A DNA stretch of 64,000 bases from an uncultured Oscillospiraceae bacterium (GTDB lineage: Bacteria; Bacillota; Clostridia; Oscillospirales; Oscillospiraceae). Of the stretch, positions 1 to 7,581 are shown one piece after another (the stretch's first letter is position 1; every line of letters starts with the position of its first letter). The notes beneath the pieces were generated by a model. That model searched no databases. It was not told the DNA's origin and saw nothing but the letters and a program-made list of their open reading frames with translations. The DNA lies in assembly GCA_910588135.1 (NCBI GenBank), contig CAJUOT010000002.1, forward strand, positions 29,446 through 93,445, in the 5' to 3' direction. Position numbers and translations under genes: made by a program.

Positions 1-153
1 GTCCAGGGCCACCGCCGCCACACCGCCGGGGTGGTGGACAAACTCCCGGGTGGAGGTGCCCCCATTGGTCAGCTCCACCCGGTCCCGGTAGACCTTCAGC
101 AGCCGCCCGTCAAAGATCTGCTCGCTGTCCAGCGTTTTTTCATTCAGTTCCAT
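1..153 (-). CDS. Nudix hydrolase, ADP-ribose pyrophosphatase type (N-terminal part only)
   Basis: Only the first 51 codons are in the window; the gene runs off the left edge. The start ATG at 153 has a GGGAGGT ribosome-binding site 6-7 bases upstream. The N-terminus (MELNEKTLDSEQIFDG, then LLKVYRDRVELTNGG and a REFVHHPGGVAAVA segment) matches the opening beta-strands of bacterial ADP-ribose pyrophosphatases, just before the Nudix box, which lies outside the window. Such enzymes hydrolyse ADP-ribose to AMP and ribose-5-phosphate in the cytoplasm. The Nudix box cannot be checked here, so the substrate is inferred from the N-terminal pattern only. Confidence 0.75.
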   Translation of the reverse strand, partial: MELNEKTLDSEQIFDGRLLKVYRDRVELTNGGTSTREFVHHPGGVAAVALD

Positions 154-250
154 GTCAAATACCTCCCGGTATGTTTTCCGCGCACTTACAGGTATTTTAC
201 CACAGCGGGGCAAAAATAGGAAGCGCTAAGTGAGATTTTTCCCATCCGGC

Positions 251-288
251 GAAAAACGGGCACAGCCCCGCTGAAGCGGGGCTGTGCC
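251..288 (-). terminator. Rho-independent terminator of purA
   Basis: A perfect 12-bp stem (260-271 with 276-287) with a TGAA-type loop lies 8 bases past the purA stop. Read on the minus strand it is followed by a CGTTTTTC tract. Confidence 0.85.
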
Positions 289-295
289 TGTCTCC

Positions 296-1579
296 TTATC
301 TGCGCAGGGCGATCTCATGGCGCTTGGGCCCGGTGGACACAATGGTGATGGGCACGCCGATGCGCTGCTCCAAAAACTCCACGTAACGCCGGGCGTTGGC
401 GGGCAGGGCCCCGTAGTCGGTGATGCCCCGCACATCCGATTTCCAGCCGGGCAGCGTCTCAAACACCGGCCTGGCCCGCATCAGCTTCGGGGTGGTGGGG
501 AAGATATCCGTCACTTCCCCATCGATCTCATAGCCCACGCACACCTTGATTTCGTCCAGGTAGCCCAGCACGTCCAGGCAGGTCAGCGCCGCCTGGGTGG
601 CGCCCTGCACCATGCAGCCGTACCGCGTGGCCACCGCATCAAACCAGCCCACCCGGCGGGGCCGGCCGGTGGTGGCCCCAAACTCGCCCCGGTCTCCCCC
701 GCGGCGGCGCAGCTCATCCCCCTCGGAGCCGAAAAGCTCGCTGACAAAGGGCTCGGCGCTGGAACCGACGCTGGAGGAATACGCCTTGGTAACACAGATC
801 ACGTCCTGAATGGCGGTGGGAGGGACGGGAGCGCCCACGCAGCCGTAGCCCGCCAGAGTGTGGGAGGAGGTGGTCATGGGGAAGATGCCCAGATCCGGGT
901 CCTTCATGGAGCCCAGCTGGCCTTCCAGCAGCACGGTTTTGCCTTCCTTCAGCGCCTGGTGGAGGAAGCCCACCGCGTCGCCCACGTAGGGGCGCAGCAG
1001 CTCCCGGTAGCTCAACAGCTGATCGTACAGCGCCTTCACGTCCAGGGCCGGCTTGTGGTAGAGGTGCTCGAAGAGGATGTTCTTCACCTCCACGGCGCGG
1101 CTCAGCCGCTCCCACAGGCGCTCCTCGTCGAAGAGGTCGCAAACCTGGATGCCCGTCTTGGCATATTTGTCGGAGTAGAAGGGGGCGATGCCGCTCTTGG
1201 TGGAGCCAAAGGCCTTTCCTCCCAGCCGCTCCTCCTCATACCCGTCCTGGAGAACGTGGTAGGGCATGAGCAGCTGGGCCCGCTCGGACACGATGAGGCT
1301 GGGGGCGGGCACCCCCTGGCTGATGACGCTTTTGAGTTCGTCCGCCAGCTTGGCCGCGTCCAGCGCCACCCCGTTGCCGATGATATTGGTCACGTGGGGG
1401 GAGAAGATGCCGGAGGGCAGAATGTGCAGCGCGAAGCGCCCGTAGTCGTTGATGATGGTGTGGCCCGCGTTGGCCCCGCCCTGGAAGCGCACCACCACGT
1501 CGGACGTCTCGGCCAGCAGATCGGTGATCTTGCCCTTGCCCTCGTCGCCCCAGTTTGCCCCAACAATCGCTTTTACCAT
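296..1579 (-). CDS. purA: Adenylosuccinate synthetase
   Basis: The enzyme makes adenylosuccinate from IMP, aspartate and GTP, the first committed step to AMP, in the cytoplasm. The 427-residue length is normal for bacterial PurA. The N-terminal P-loop-like GDEGKGK is at residues 11-17 with catalytic Asp12. NAGHT with catalytic His40 follows, and the STGPKR motif near the C-terminus is the guanine/GTP end of the site. The start ATG is preceded by GGAGGTAATGTT. It is monocistronic, with its own promoter (1669-1697) and terminator (251-288). Confidence 0.97.
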   Translation of the reverse strand: MVKAIVGANWGDEGKGKITDLLAETSDVVVRFQGGANAGHTIINDYGRFALHILPSGIFSPHVTNIIGNGVALDAAKLADELKSVISQGVPAPSLIVSERAQLLMPYHVLQDGYEEERLGGKAFGSTKSGIAPFYSDKYAKTGIQVCDLFDEERLWERLSRAVEVKNILFEHLYHKPALDVKALYDQLLSYRELLRPYVGDAVGFLHQALKEGKTVLLEGQLGSMKDPDLGIFPMTTSSHTLAGYGCVGAPVPPTAIQDVICVTKAYSSSVGSSAEPFVSELFGSEGDELRRRGGDRGEFGATTGRPRRVGWFDAVATRYGCMVQGATQAALTCLDVLGYLDEIKVCVGYEIDGEVTDIFPTTPKLMRARPVFETLPGWKSDVRGITDYGALPANARRYVEFLEQRIGVPITIVSTGPKRHEIALRR

Positions 1580-1668
1580 AACATTACCTCCGCGCCCCGG
1601 GATTCGCGGCCGTCCATGCCGGTCCGCCTTATCCGGCGCGCGGGCCGCACCAGCGGCCCAACAGTTCT

Positions 1669-1697
1669 ATTATAATCGACGCTTCCCCAGTCCGCAA
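1669..1697 (-). promoter_or_regulatory. Sigma-A-type promoter of purA
   Basis: On the minus strand: TTGCGG (1692-1697), 17-base spacer, TATAAT (1669-1674). It leaves a leader of about 80 bases that contains a GGGCCGC/GCGGCCC hairpin. No purine-riboswitch core was recognised in it. Confidence 0.7.
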
Positions 1698-1734
1698 GCC
1701 TTTTTCTCACTTTTTCACTTTTACGGTTTTCCTC

Positions 1735-1763
1735 TTTACTTCCGTAAAGTAAAGTGGTACAAT
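1735..1763 (+). promoter_or_regulatory. Promoter with overlapping inverted repeat before the YerC-type gene
   Basis: TTTACT (1735-1740), a 17-base spacer and TACAAT (1758-1763) form a promoter. The palindrome TTTACTT-N5-AAGTAAA (1735-1753) covers the -35 and the upstream part of the spacer, a position where a bound repressor would block RNA polymerase. The cognate protein is unknown; the first gene downstream is itself a DNA-binding protein. Confidence 0.65.
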
Positions 1764-1826
1764 ATCCCCACTTGCCGCGAAAACGCGGACACCATGACGA
1801 AGGGCGTCCAGACAGGGGGTATTCCC

Positions 1827-2111
1827 ATGCAGAAAGAGGCTCCGGATCAGAACGACGTGCTGTTCAAAGCCGTGCTGTCCCTGAAAACCCCGGAGGAATG
1901 CCGCGCGTTCTTCCAGGATCTGTGCACCGTGGCCGAGCTGCGGGCCATGGCCCAGCGGCTGGAGGTGGCCCAGCTTCTGGACGGGGGGCTGATCTACAAC
2001 GACATCCTCCAGCGCACCGGGGCCTCCAGCGCCACCATCAGCCGGGTGAACCGGGCGCTGCAGTACGGCGCGGACGGATACAAAACCGTTCTGCCCAGGC
2101 TGAAGCGATGA
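1827..2111 (+). CDS. YerC/YecD family TrpR-related DNA-binding protein
   Basis: This 94-residue, all-helical protein has a TrpR-like helix-turn-helix in its C-terminal half (LIYNDILQRTGASSATISR, then NRALQYGADGY). The start is taken at 1827 because AGGGGGT lies 7 bases upstream. An in-frame ATG at 1794 has no comparable site. In Firmicutes the family is a small transcription-repressor homologue whose ligand is mostly unknown. The stop overlaps the next start (ATGA at 2108), so it is probably translated together with the methyltransferase. The palindrome over its own promoter makes autoregulation plausible (inference). Confidence 0.85.
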   Translation: MQKEAPDQNDVLFKAVLSLKTPEECRAFFQDLCTVAELRAMAQRLEVAQLLDGGLIYNDILQRTGASSATISRVNRALQYGADGYKTVLPRLKR

Positions 2112-2851
2112 CAGACGCTTACACCATCCTGGCCGGCTGCTATGACCGGCTCACCGCCGACGTGGACTATGGGAAATGGGCGGACTATGTAGAGCGCCAC
2201 TTCCGGCGCTGGAGGCGGCCCGTCCGCTCGGTGGCGGAGCTGGGCTGCGGCACCGGGAGCCTCACCCGCCTGCTGGCCCGGCGGGGCTACGCCGTCACCG
2301 CCGTGGACCTCTCCCCCGATATGCTGGCCGTGGCCGACCAGAAGTGCCGGGGGCTGGGCGTGCTGTTTTTGTGCCAGGATATGTCCCGGCTCACCCTGCT
2401 GGAGCCGGCCGACGCCATCATCTCCTGCCTGGACAGCGTGAACTACGTCACCCGGCCCGCCGCCCTGAAACGGACCTTCCAGCGGGTGCACCGGCACCTG
2501 GCCCCGGGGGGGCTGTTTCTCTTTGACGTGAAAACGCCCCTGGCCCTGGAGGGGGCGGGCGGCCAGACCAATCTGGACGAGGACGAGGATATTTTCTGCG
2601 TCTGGCGGGGGGAGTACAGCCCGCGCCGGCGGGTGTGCGGCTACGGCCTGGACCTGTTCGTCCGGCAGGAGGACGGCAGCTGGAGCCGGGGCGGCGAGTA
2701 CCACGAGGAGTACGCCTACACCCTGGAGGAGCTGACGGGCTTCCTCCGGGATGCGGGTTTTCAGAATGTCAGGATATACGGCGACAAGACCATGCGCCCT
2801 CCCAGGGAGGGGGCTCTCCGGGTCTTTCTTGCCGCGGGAAAGGATTTGTAG
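2108..2851 (+). CDS. Class I SAM-dependent methyltransferase
   Basis: The 247-residue cytoplasmic protein has a Rossmann-type methyltransferase fold. Motif I is ELGCGTG at residues 44-50, an acidic ribose-binding position follows in AVDLSPDML (about 62-70), and ISCLDSVNYV is the motif IV region. It resembles the small-molecule methyltransferases often found near yerC or hslO in Firmicutes. The substrate cannot be deduced. It overlaps the upstream gene by 4 bases, and hslO starts 5 bases after its stop, so the three genes appear to form one operon. Confidence 0.85.
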   Translation: MTDAYTILAGCYDRLTADVDYGKWADYVERHFRRWRRPVRSVAELGCGTGSLTRLLARRGYAVTAVDLSPDMLAVADQKCRGLGVLFLCQDMSRLTLLEPADAIISCLDSVNYVTRPAALKRTFQRVHRHLAPGGLFLFDVKTPLALEGAGGQTNLDEDEDIFCVWRGEYSPRRRVCGYGLDLFVRQEDGSWSRGGEYHEEYAYTLEELTGFLRDAGFQNVRIYGDKTMRPPREGALRVFLAAGKDL

Positions 2852-2856
2852 CGCGT

Positions 2857-3741
2857 ATGGACCAGATTGTCCGCGTCATCGCGAAAAACGCCCCCGTCAA
2901 GGCCATGGCCATCTCCGCCCGGGACACTGTGGAGCGCGCCCGCGCCATCCACGGCTGCTGGCCGGTGGCTGCCGCGGCCCTGGGCCGGCTGCTCATGGCC
3001 GCGTCCATGATGGGGGCCTCCATGAAGGAGGAGAACGCCTCCGTCACCCTGCGGGTGAAGGGGGAAGGGCCGCTGGGCTCCCTCACCGCCGTGTCCGACA
3101 GCGGCGGGAACGTCCGGGGCTATGTGCACAACCCCGCCGTGGACGTACCCCGGAAGGCCAAGGGCAAGCTGGACGTGGGCGCCGCCGTGGGCGGGGACGG
3201 AGATTTGACCGTCATCCGCGACCTGGGGCTGAAGGAGCCCTACGTCGGGTCGGTCCAGCTGGTGGGCGGTGAGATCGCCGAGGACATCGCCGCCTACTTT
3301 GTGGAGAGCGAACAGGTGCCCACCGCCTGCGCCCTGGGGGTGCTCATCGCCCCGGACCAGACCGTTCAGGCGGCGGGGGGCTATCTGATCCAGCTTCTGC
3401 CCGGGGCGGACGACGCCGTGATATCGGCGGTGGAGCGGGGTGTGGCCAAACTGGGGGCCGTCAGCGCCCGACTGGACGGGGGGATGAATCCCCTGAACCT
3501 GCTGCAAGAGGCGCTGGGGGAATTTGAGCTGGATGTTCTGGAGACGGCCCCCGTGGAATACCGCTGCTATTGCAGCCGGGAGCGGGTGAGCCGGGCGCTC
3601 ATCAGCATGGGGAAGGACGAGCTCACCTCCCTGATCCGGGAGCAGGGGGGCGCGGAGCTCACCTGCCAGTTCTGCGACAAGGTGTACCGCTTTGGCCGGG
3701 AGGAGCTGGAGGCCCTGCTGGACGAGGCACAGGGGAAATAA
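2857..3741 (+). CDS. hslO: Hsp33 redox-activated holdase chaperone
   Basis: The 294-residue length is typical for Hsp33. The four zinc-binding cysteines that sense oxidation are present: C237-Y-C239 and C270-Q-F-C273. Under oxidative stress the zinc is lost, disulfides form and the protein binds unfolding clients. The N-terminal substrate-binding fold has the expected GGNVRGYV and GGYLIQLLPGA segments. The start at 2857 has only a modest ribosome-binding site (AAAGGA about 12 bases upstream) and lies just after the methyltransferase stop, so coupling is likely. Confidence 0.95.
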   Translation: MDQIVRVIAKNAPVKAMAISARDTVERARAIHGCWPVAAAALGRLLMAASMMGASMKEENASVTLRVKGEGPLGSLTAVSDSGGNVRGYVHNPAVDVPRKAKGKLDVGAAVGGDGDLTVIRDLGLKEPYVGSVQLVGGEIAEDIAAYFVESEQVPTACALGVLIAPDQTVQAAGGYLIQLLPGADDAVISAVERGVAKLGAVSARLDGGMNPLNLLQEALGEFELDVLETAPVEYRCYCSRERVSRALISMGKDELTSLIREQGGAELTCQFCDKVYRFGREELEALLDEAQGK

Positions 3742-3752
3742 AGCAAACGCCA

Positions 3753-3781
3753 GGGGAGCGCCGGTTCAACCGGCGCTCCCC
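3753..3781. terminator. Bidirectional terminator between hslO and spoIIP
   Basis: The hairpin has a 12-14 bp GC-rich stem (3753-3766 with 3768-3781) between two convergent genes. It includes the last bases and stop codon of spoIIP. There is no strong T-tract on either side. Confidence 0.6.
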
Positions 3782-4944
3782 TCCTGCGTCCCCATCAGCT
3801 CGGCCACCGTCCGGGCGTACAGCCGGGCGGCGGTGATGGCCTCCTGTAACGTGTTGCCGTGGGTGCCCACCTCCACCAGGATGGTTCCGGTGGACAGGTG
3901 CTGGTTGAACCGGGTGGGCCGCAGCACCAGCGGCCGGGCCAGGGTGGCCCACTTGCCGCACAGGGCCGACTGGATGGACAGCGCCAGGGACAGATTTACC
4001 TTCCAGTTGGGGTGGGTCTGCCCCTTTGCGTCGCTGCCCAGCACCATCATCACCTGGGCGCAGTGGTCCACCGTCCCCGCCACCACCTTGTAAATCGTGC
4101 CGTCAGTGGCCACCAGGGCGTCCCGGTGAACATCCAGCGCCAGCACCAGGGAGGGGTATTTTTTCAGGTTTTCCGCCACCCCCTGTACCGAGCGGTTATA
4201 GGCGTCGTTATAGCTGGGGTAGTCGTACAGCGTGGTGTCGTGGACGACGCCGATGCCCGCCGCCTCAAACACCGCCTTCATCTCCTCCCCCACCCGGATC
4301 ATGTTTTTGCCGGTGTCCAGGGTGCGGTGGTCGCCGCTGGGCTCGTACAGGTCGGTGCCGTCCATGGTATACGCCTCGGTGGCGTGGGAGTGGTAGATCA
4401 GCACCTTCGGGCCCTCCCCCGCCGCGGACAGCCGGGGGGCGTTTTCCAGCAGGGCGGGGATGTCGATCTCATAATCCGTGTGGTTGTAGACGGACACATT
4501 GCCCGACGTGACGTATTTGGCAGACGACCCCGCCACCATGGTCTTGGGGATGATGCCTTCGGGCGCGGCGGTGGAGGGGGCGGGCGGATCGCTCTGCTCG
4601 TCCTCCTCAGAGGGGTCCAGCTCCAGCAGATCCTCCGGCGCGGCGGAGGGCGCGGCGCTCTCCTTGGCCCCGCCGGAGGACGGCGCGCCCCCCAGCAGGG
4701 AGGACTGGGCCAGCACCAGCCGGTCCCAGCCGGACAGGCCGTCCGGGTGCTCCTCCAGCCCCAGCTCCGCCGAGAGCAGGGCCAGCGACACCTGGGCGCT
4801 GCCCGCCCACTCCCGGAGCTGCTCCACGGCGGCGGCAGGGTCGCCCACCAGCCAGACCAGCCACAGCGCCAGCGCCCCCACCAGCACCGCCGCCCCCGTC
4901 CGCAGGCCCCGGAGCGCGGGGCGGGTTGTCCTTTTCTTTCGCAT
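3766..4944 (-). CDS. spoIIP: Stage II sporulation protein P, peptidoglycan hydrolase
   Basis: SpoIIP is the amidase/endopeptidase of the DMP complex that thins septal peptidoglycan during engulfment. The start is set at 4944 because GGGAGGTGA is 5 bases upstream; an upstream in-frame ATG at 4983 has none. The product is 392 residues. A short basic N-terminus and one membrane segment (about 17-34) are followed by a low-complexity Ala/Ser/Glu linker. The catalytic domain has zinc-site motif HSHATE (H185, H187, E190), LDVHRD and the C-terminal EVGTHGN. The SpoIIQ and YabP/Q genes in this window fit a spore former. Confidence 0.95.
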   Translation of the reverse strand: MRKKRTTRPALRGLRTGAAVLVGALALWLVWLVGDPAAAVEQLREWAGSAQVSLALLSAELGLEEHPDGLSGWDRLVLAQSSLLGGAPSSGGAKESAAPSAAPEDLLELDPSEEDEQSDPPAPSTAAPEGIIPKTMVAGSSAKYVTSGNVSVYNHTDYEIDIPALLENAPRLSAAGEGPKVLIYHSHATEAYTMDGTDLYEPSGDHRTLDTGKNMIRVGEEMKAVFEAAGIGVVHDTTLYDYPSYNDAYNRSVQGVAENLKKYPSLVLALDVHRDALVATDGTIYKVVAGTVDHCAQVMMVLGSDAKGQTHPNWKVNLSLALSIQSALCGKWATLARPLVLRPTRFNQHLSTGTILVEVGTHGNTLQEAITAARLYARTVAELMGTQEGSAG

Positions 4945-4992
4945 ACGCTTCACCTCCCTGCATCCTATGCGGAGGCGGAGCAAATTAGACGC

Positions 4993-5040
4993 TTGACAAA
5001 GGAAGTTTCCCGAGTTATACTAAGTGGGAAAAGTATAACT
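4993..5040 (+). promoter_or_regulatory. Promoter and inverted-repeat operator of the AbrB-ABC operon
   Basis: TTGACA (4993-4998), 17-base spacer, TATACT (5016-5021). A perfect inverted repeat, AGTTATACT (5013-5021) and AGTATAACT (5032-5040), separated by 10 bases, includes the -10 box and the start region. A second repeat, TTTCCC-N14-GGGAAA (5006-5031), is nested over the same -10. Confidence 0.85.
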
Positions 5041-5056
5041 AATAGGAGGAGTTCCC

Positions 5057-5302
5057 ATGAAGTTGAAACTGCCGCAGGATCATTTCTTATCCACCGTGCG
5101 GGTGGGGGACAAAGGGCAGATCGTCATCCCCAAGGAGGTGCGGGACCTGTTCGAGATCGAGCCGGGGGACAGCCTGCTGCTGATGGCGGACAAAAAGAAG
5201 GGCATCGCCATTGTGGGCTTCGACGGCATGGTGGACTTCATGGACGAGTCCATCCGGCAGGCCCGAAAAGCCCAGCAGGAACAGGGGGCGGGAGAACCAT
5301 GA
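5057..5302 (+). CDS. AbrB/MazE/SpoVT-family transcriptional regulator
   Basis: The 81-residue protein has an N-terminal swapped-hairpin DNA-binding domain. It carries the family signature VGDKGQIVIPKEVRDLFEIEPGD (about residues 16-38), followed by a short charged helical tail. ATAGGAGGAG lies just upstream of the start. It is first in an operon with an ABC transporter and overlaps it by ATGA. The strong palindrome over the promoter suggests that this protein represses its own operon (inference). It could be an antitoxin-like protein, but no toxin gene is next to it. Confidence 0.9.
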   Translation: MKLKLPQDHFLSTVRVGDKGQIVIPKEVRDLFEIEPGDSLLLMADKKKGIAIVGFDGMVDFMDESIRQARKAQQEQGAGEP

Positions 5303-6018
5303 ACGCCATTGAGATTCTGGGCCTCACCAAGGAGTACGGGGGCCGCAGGGTGGTGGACAAGCTGGAGCTGTCCATCCCAGCGGGGGAGCTCTTTGCCCTG
5401 CTGGGGGTGAACGGCGCGGGCAAGTCCACTACCATTAAAATGCTGTCCTGCCTGGTGGTGCCCACCGGGGGGGACGCCCGGCTCATGGGCCGCAGCGTCC
5501 GCACCCAGAGCCGCCGGGCCAAGGAAATCCTGGCCGTCTCCCCCCAGGAGACCGCTATTGCCCCCAATCTCACCGTCCAGGAAAACCTGGCGCTGATGGC
5601 GGGCATCTATGGCCGGCCGAAAGCGCGGGTGAACGAGGTGTCGGCTCAGCTCGGCCTGGAACAGTGGAGAAAGCAGCGGGCCAAAACCCTGTCCGGGGGC
5701 TGGCAGCGGCGGCTGTCCATCGCCATGGCCCTGGTATCCCAGCCGGAGGTGCTGTTTCTCGACGAGCCCACCCTGGGGCTGGACGTGCTGGCCCGGCGGG
5801 AGCTGTGGGGGGTCATCCGGGCTCTCAAAGGACGCACCACCATCATTCTGACCACCCACTACCTGGAGGAGGCGGAGGCCCTGGCGGGCCGCATCGGCAT
5901 CATGAACCAGGGGTGCCTCCGGGCGGTGGGCACGGCGGAAGAGCTGAAAGCCCTGGCGGGCCGGGACAATTTTGAGGACGCCTTTGTGGTCCTCGCGGGA
6001 GAGGAGGCGGCGTCATGA
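5299..6018 (+). CDS. ABC-2 type transporter, ATP-binding protein
   Basis: The 239-residue ATPase has Walker A GVNGAGKST (36-44), signature LSGGW (131-135), Walker B VLFLDEP (151-157) and switch His187. The DrrA/CcmA-like pattern (LTKEYGGRRVVD, then LGLD after Walker B) is that of exporters for drugs, peptides or lipids. It pairs with the permease that overlaps its end by 4 bases. The LSGGW signature, with Trp in place of the usual Gln/Glu, is slightly unusual. The substrate is unknown. Confidence 0.92.
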   Translation: MNAIEILGLTKEYGGRRVVDKLELSIPAGELFALLGVNGAGKSTTIKMLSCLVVPTGGDARLMGRSVRTQSRRAKEILAVSPQETAIAPNLTVQENLALMAGIYGRPKARVNEVSAQLGLEQWRKQRAKTLSGGWQRRLSIAMALVSQPEVLFLDEPTLGLDVLARRELWGVIRALKGRTTIILTTHYLEEAEALAGRIGIMNQGCLRAVGTAEELKALAGRDNFEDAFVVLAGEEAAS

Positions 6019-6746
6019 GAGTGAACGCCTTTGCCAAGCGGAACCTGAAGGAGCTGCTTCGGGACCCGCTGACCCTGTTTTTCGGGCTGGGCTTCCCCAT
6101 GGTGCTGCTGGGGCTGATGACCCTCATCCAGCGCAATATCCCAGTCCATATTTTTGAGCTGGACACCCTGGCCCCGGGCATAGCCCTGTTTGGTCTGACA
6201 TTTTTGGCGCTGTTCTCTGGTCTGCTGGTGGCCAAGGACCGCACCTCCGCCTTTCTGGCCCGGTTGACCGCCTCTCCCATGACGGCGGCGGACTTTCTGC
6301 TGGGCTACCTGCTGCCCATGCTGCCCATGGCGGTGGGGCAGAGTGTCATCTGTCTGGCGGCGGCGGTGGCCCTGGGGCTGCCGCCGAGCTGGAACCTGCT
6401 GGCGGTGGCGGCCTCCCTCCTTCCGTCCGCCCTGCTGTTCATCGCCCTGGGCCTGCTGTGCGGTACGCTGTTCAACGACAAGCAGGTGGGCGGTATGTGC
6501 GGGGCCATCCTGACAAATGTGACGGCGTGGCTGGCGGGCATCTGGTTCGACCTGTCCCTCATGAGCGGCGGGTTCAAGACCTTTGCCTATCTGCTCCCCT
6601 TTGCCCACGGGGCGGATGGGGCCAAGGCCGCCCTGGCAGGGGACTGGGCGGCCCTGCCGGGGCATCTGGCGTGGGTGTCCGCCTGGGCTGCGGCGGTCAT
6701 GGCCCTGGCGGTCTGGCTGTTCCGGCGGCGGCTGATCCAGCGGTGA
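6015..6746 (+). CDS. ABC-2 type transporter, permease protein
   Basis: The 243-residue integral membrane protein has about six hydrophobic segments in the ABC-2 (DrrB-like) arrangement. It begins with the short amphipathic stretch AFAKRNLKELLRDPLTLFF before the first membrane segment. It overlaps the ATPase gene (ATGA), so the two should form one homodimeric exporter. The AbrB-type regulator in the same operon probably responds to conditions that need export. No terminator was seen directly after it; the next promoter starts at 6791. Confidence 0.9.
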   Translation: MRVNAFAKRNLKELLRDPLTLFFGLGFPMVLLGLMTLIQRNIPVHIFELDTLAPGIALFGLTFLALFSGLLVAKDRTSAFLARLTASPMTAADFLLGYLLPMLPMAVGQSVICLAAAVALGLPPSWNLLAVAASLLPSALLFIALGLLCGTLFNDKQVGGMCGAILTNVTAWLAGIWFDLSLMSGGFKTFAYLLPFAHGADGAKAALAGDWAALPGHLAWVSAWAAAVMALAVWLFRRRLIQR

Positions 6747-6790
6747 GCCGGCCCGGGCGGAATTTGGAAAAAACAGGGATACATTCAGGG

Positions 6791-6819
6791 TTGAAATTGC
6801 CTGTCTTCTGTGATACAGT
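6791..6819 (+). promoter_or_regulatory. Promoter of the bactofilin gene
   Basis: TTGAAA (6791-6796), 17-base spacer, TACAGT (6814-6819), about 75 bases before the start codon. Confidence 0.6.
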
Positions 6820-6895
6820 AAGGAAAATACGGGAGAAAGGCTGAGGCGGGCTCTTTGAGGCGTCTCCGGTTTCCCAGAGGAAAGGTGAGATTGTT

Positions 6896-7396
6896 ATGGG
6901 TTTCTTTGGATTGCAGAAGGCGGAGCCCCCGGTGAGCGCCGTCCCGGCCCCCAAGGAGGAGGAGCTGGACGATATCCCGGTCCCGCCCCGGGCGGGCAGC
7001 ACCGTCATCGCCCAGGGCATTACCGTCACCGGCGCGTTTCACGGGGAAGGCGTCATCCAGGTGGAGGGCGTGGTGGAAGGCGAGTTTGACCTGACCGGCG
7101 CGGTGATCGTGGCCGAGACCGGACTGGTGCGCGGCCCCATCAAAGCGAACGTGGTCCGGGTCGCCGGGCGGGTGGAGGGCAGCGTCCACGCCCGGGAACA
7201 TATGCGCCTGGAGCCCACCGGCAGCCTGGAGGGGGATGTGGTCACCGCCTCCCTGGTGGTGGAGGACGGCGGCAGCCTCAATGGCCGGTGCGCCATGTCC
7301 AAGGCCCCTGTGCTGGAGCCGGAGCTGCAGGGCGTCCGGGAACCCGCCGCCCTGGAGTTTGGCCCCCAATTCGAGCTGGAAGAGGAGAAAAAGTAA
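6896..7396 (+). CDS. Bactofilin (polymer-forming cytoskeletal protein)
   Basis: The 166-residue protein has a central right-handed beta-helix core (about residues 36-125) of bactofilin repeats such as GAFHGEGVIQVEGVVEGEF and GRVEGSVHAREHMRLE. The core is flanked by proline/acid-rich tails (PAPKEEELDDIP, then FELEEEKK). Bactofilins self-assemble without nucleotide and act as membrane-associated scaffolds. The N-terminal GFFGLQK is a possible membrane-anchoring segment. It has its own promoter and terminator. The cell process served here is unknown. Confidence 0.92.
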   Translation: MGFFGLQKAEPPVSAVPAPKEEELDDIPVPPRAGSTVIAQGITVTGAFHGEGVIQVEGVVEGEFDLTGAVIVAETGLVRGPIKANVVRVAGRVEGSVHAREHMRLEPTGSLEGDVVTASLVVEDGGSLNGRCAMSKAPVLEPELQGVREPAALEFGPQFELEEEKK

Positions 7397-7397
7397 A

Positions 7398-7433
7398 AAA
7401 CACCCCCGCCGGAGCATTCGGCGGGGGTGTTTT
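7398..7433 (+). terminator. Rho-independent terminator of the bactofilin gene
   Basis: An ACACCCCCGCCG / CGGCGGGGGTGT stem starts right after the stop codon and is followed by TTTTG. From 7434 to 7581, before the end of gdhA, I see only GC-rich non-coding sequence with short inverted repeats. Confidence 0.9.
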
Positions 7434-7581
7434 GTTTCCTCCGGGCTGTCATGCCCGGTTTTTGGGCGCGCTTCGGCGCTGTCACGCTGTGAAGCGGCCA
7501 GGCCGCCGAGGAGAAACCCTCTGCGCGGCATTGTCACGTTCGGATTGGGCGCACGACGGGACGGCGCACCTGAGCTCGCGC

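Noticed and set aside
1794..1826. Earlier start for the YerC-type gene
   Set aside because: No ribosome-binding site at 1794, while AGGGGGT fits the 1827 start.
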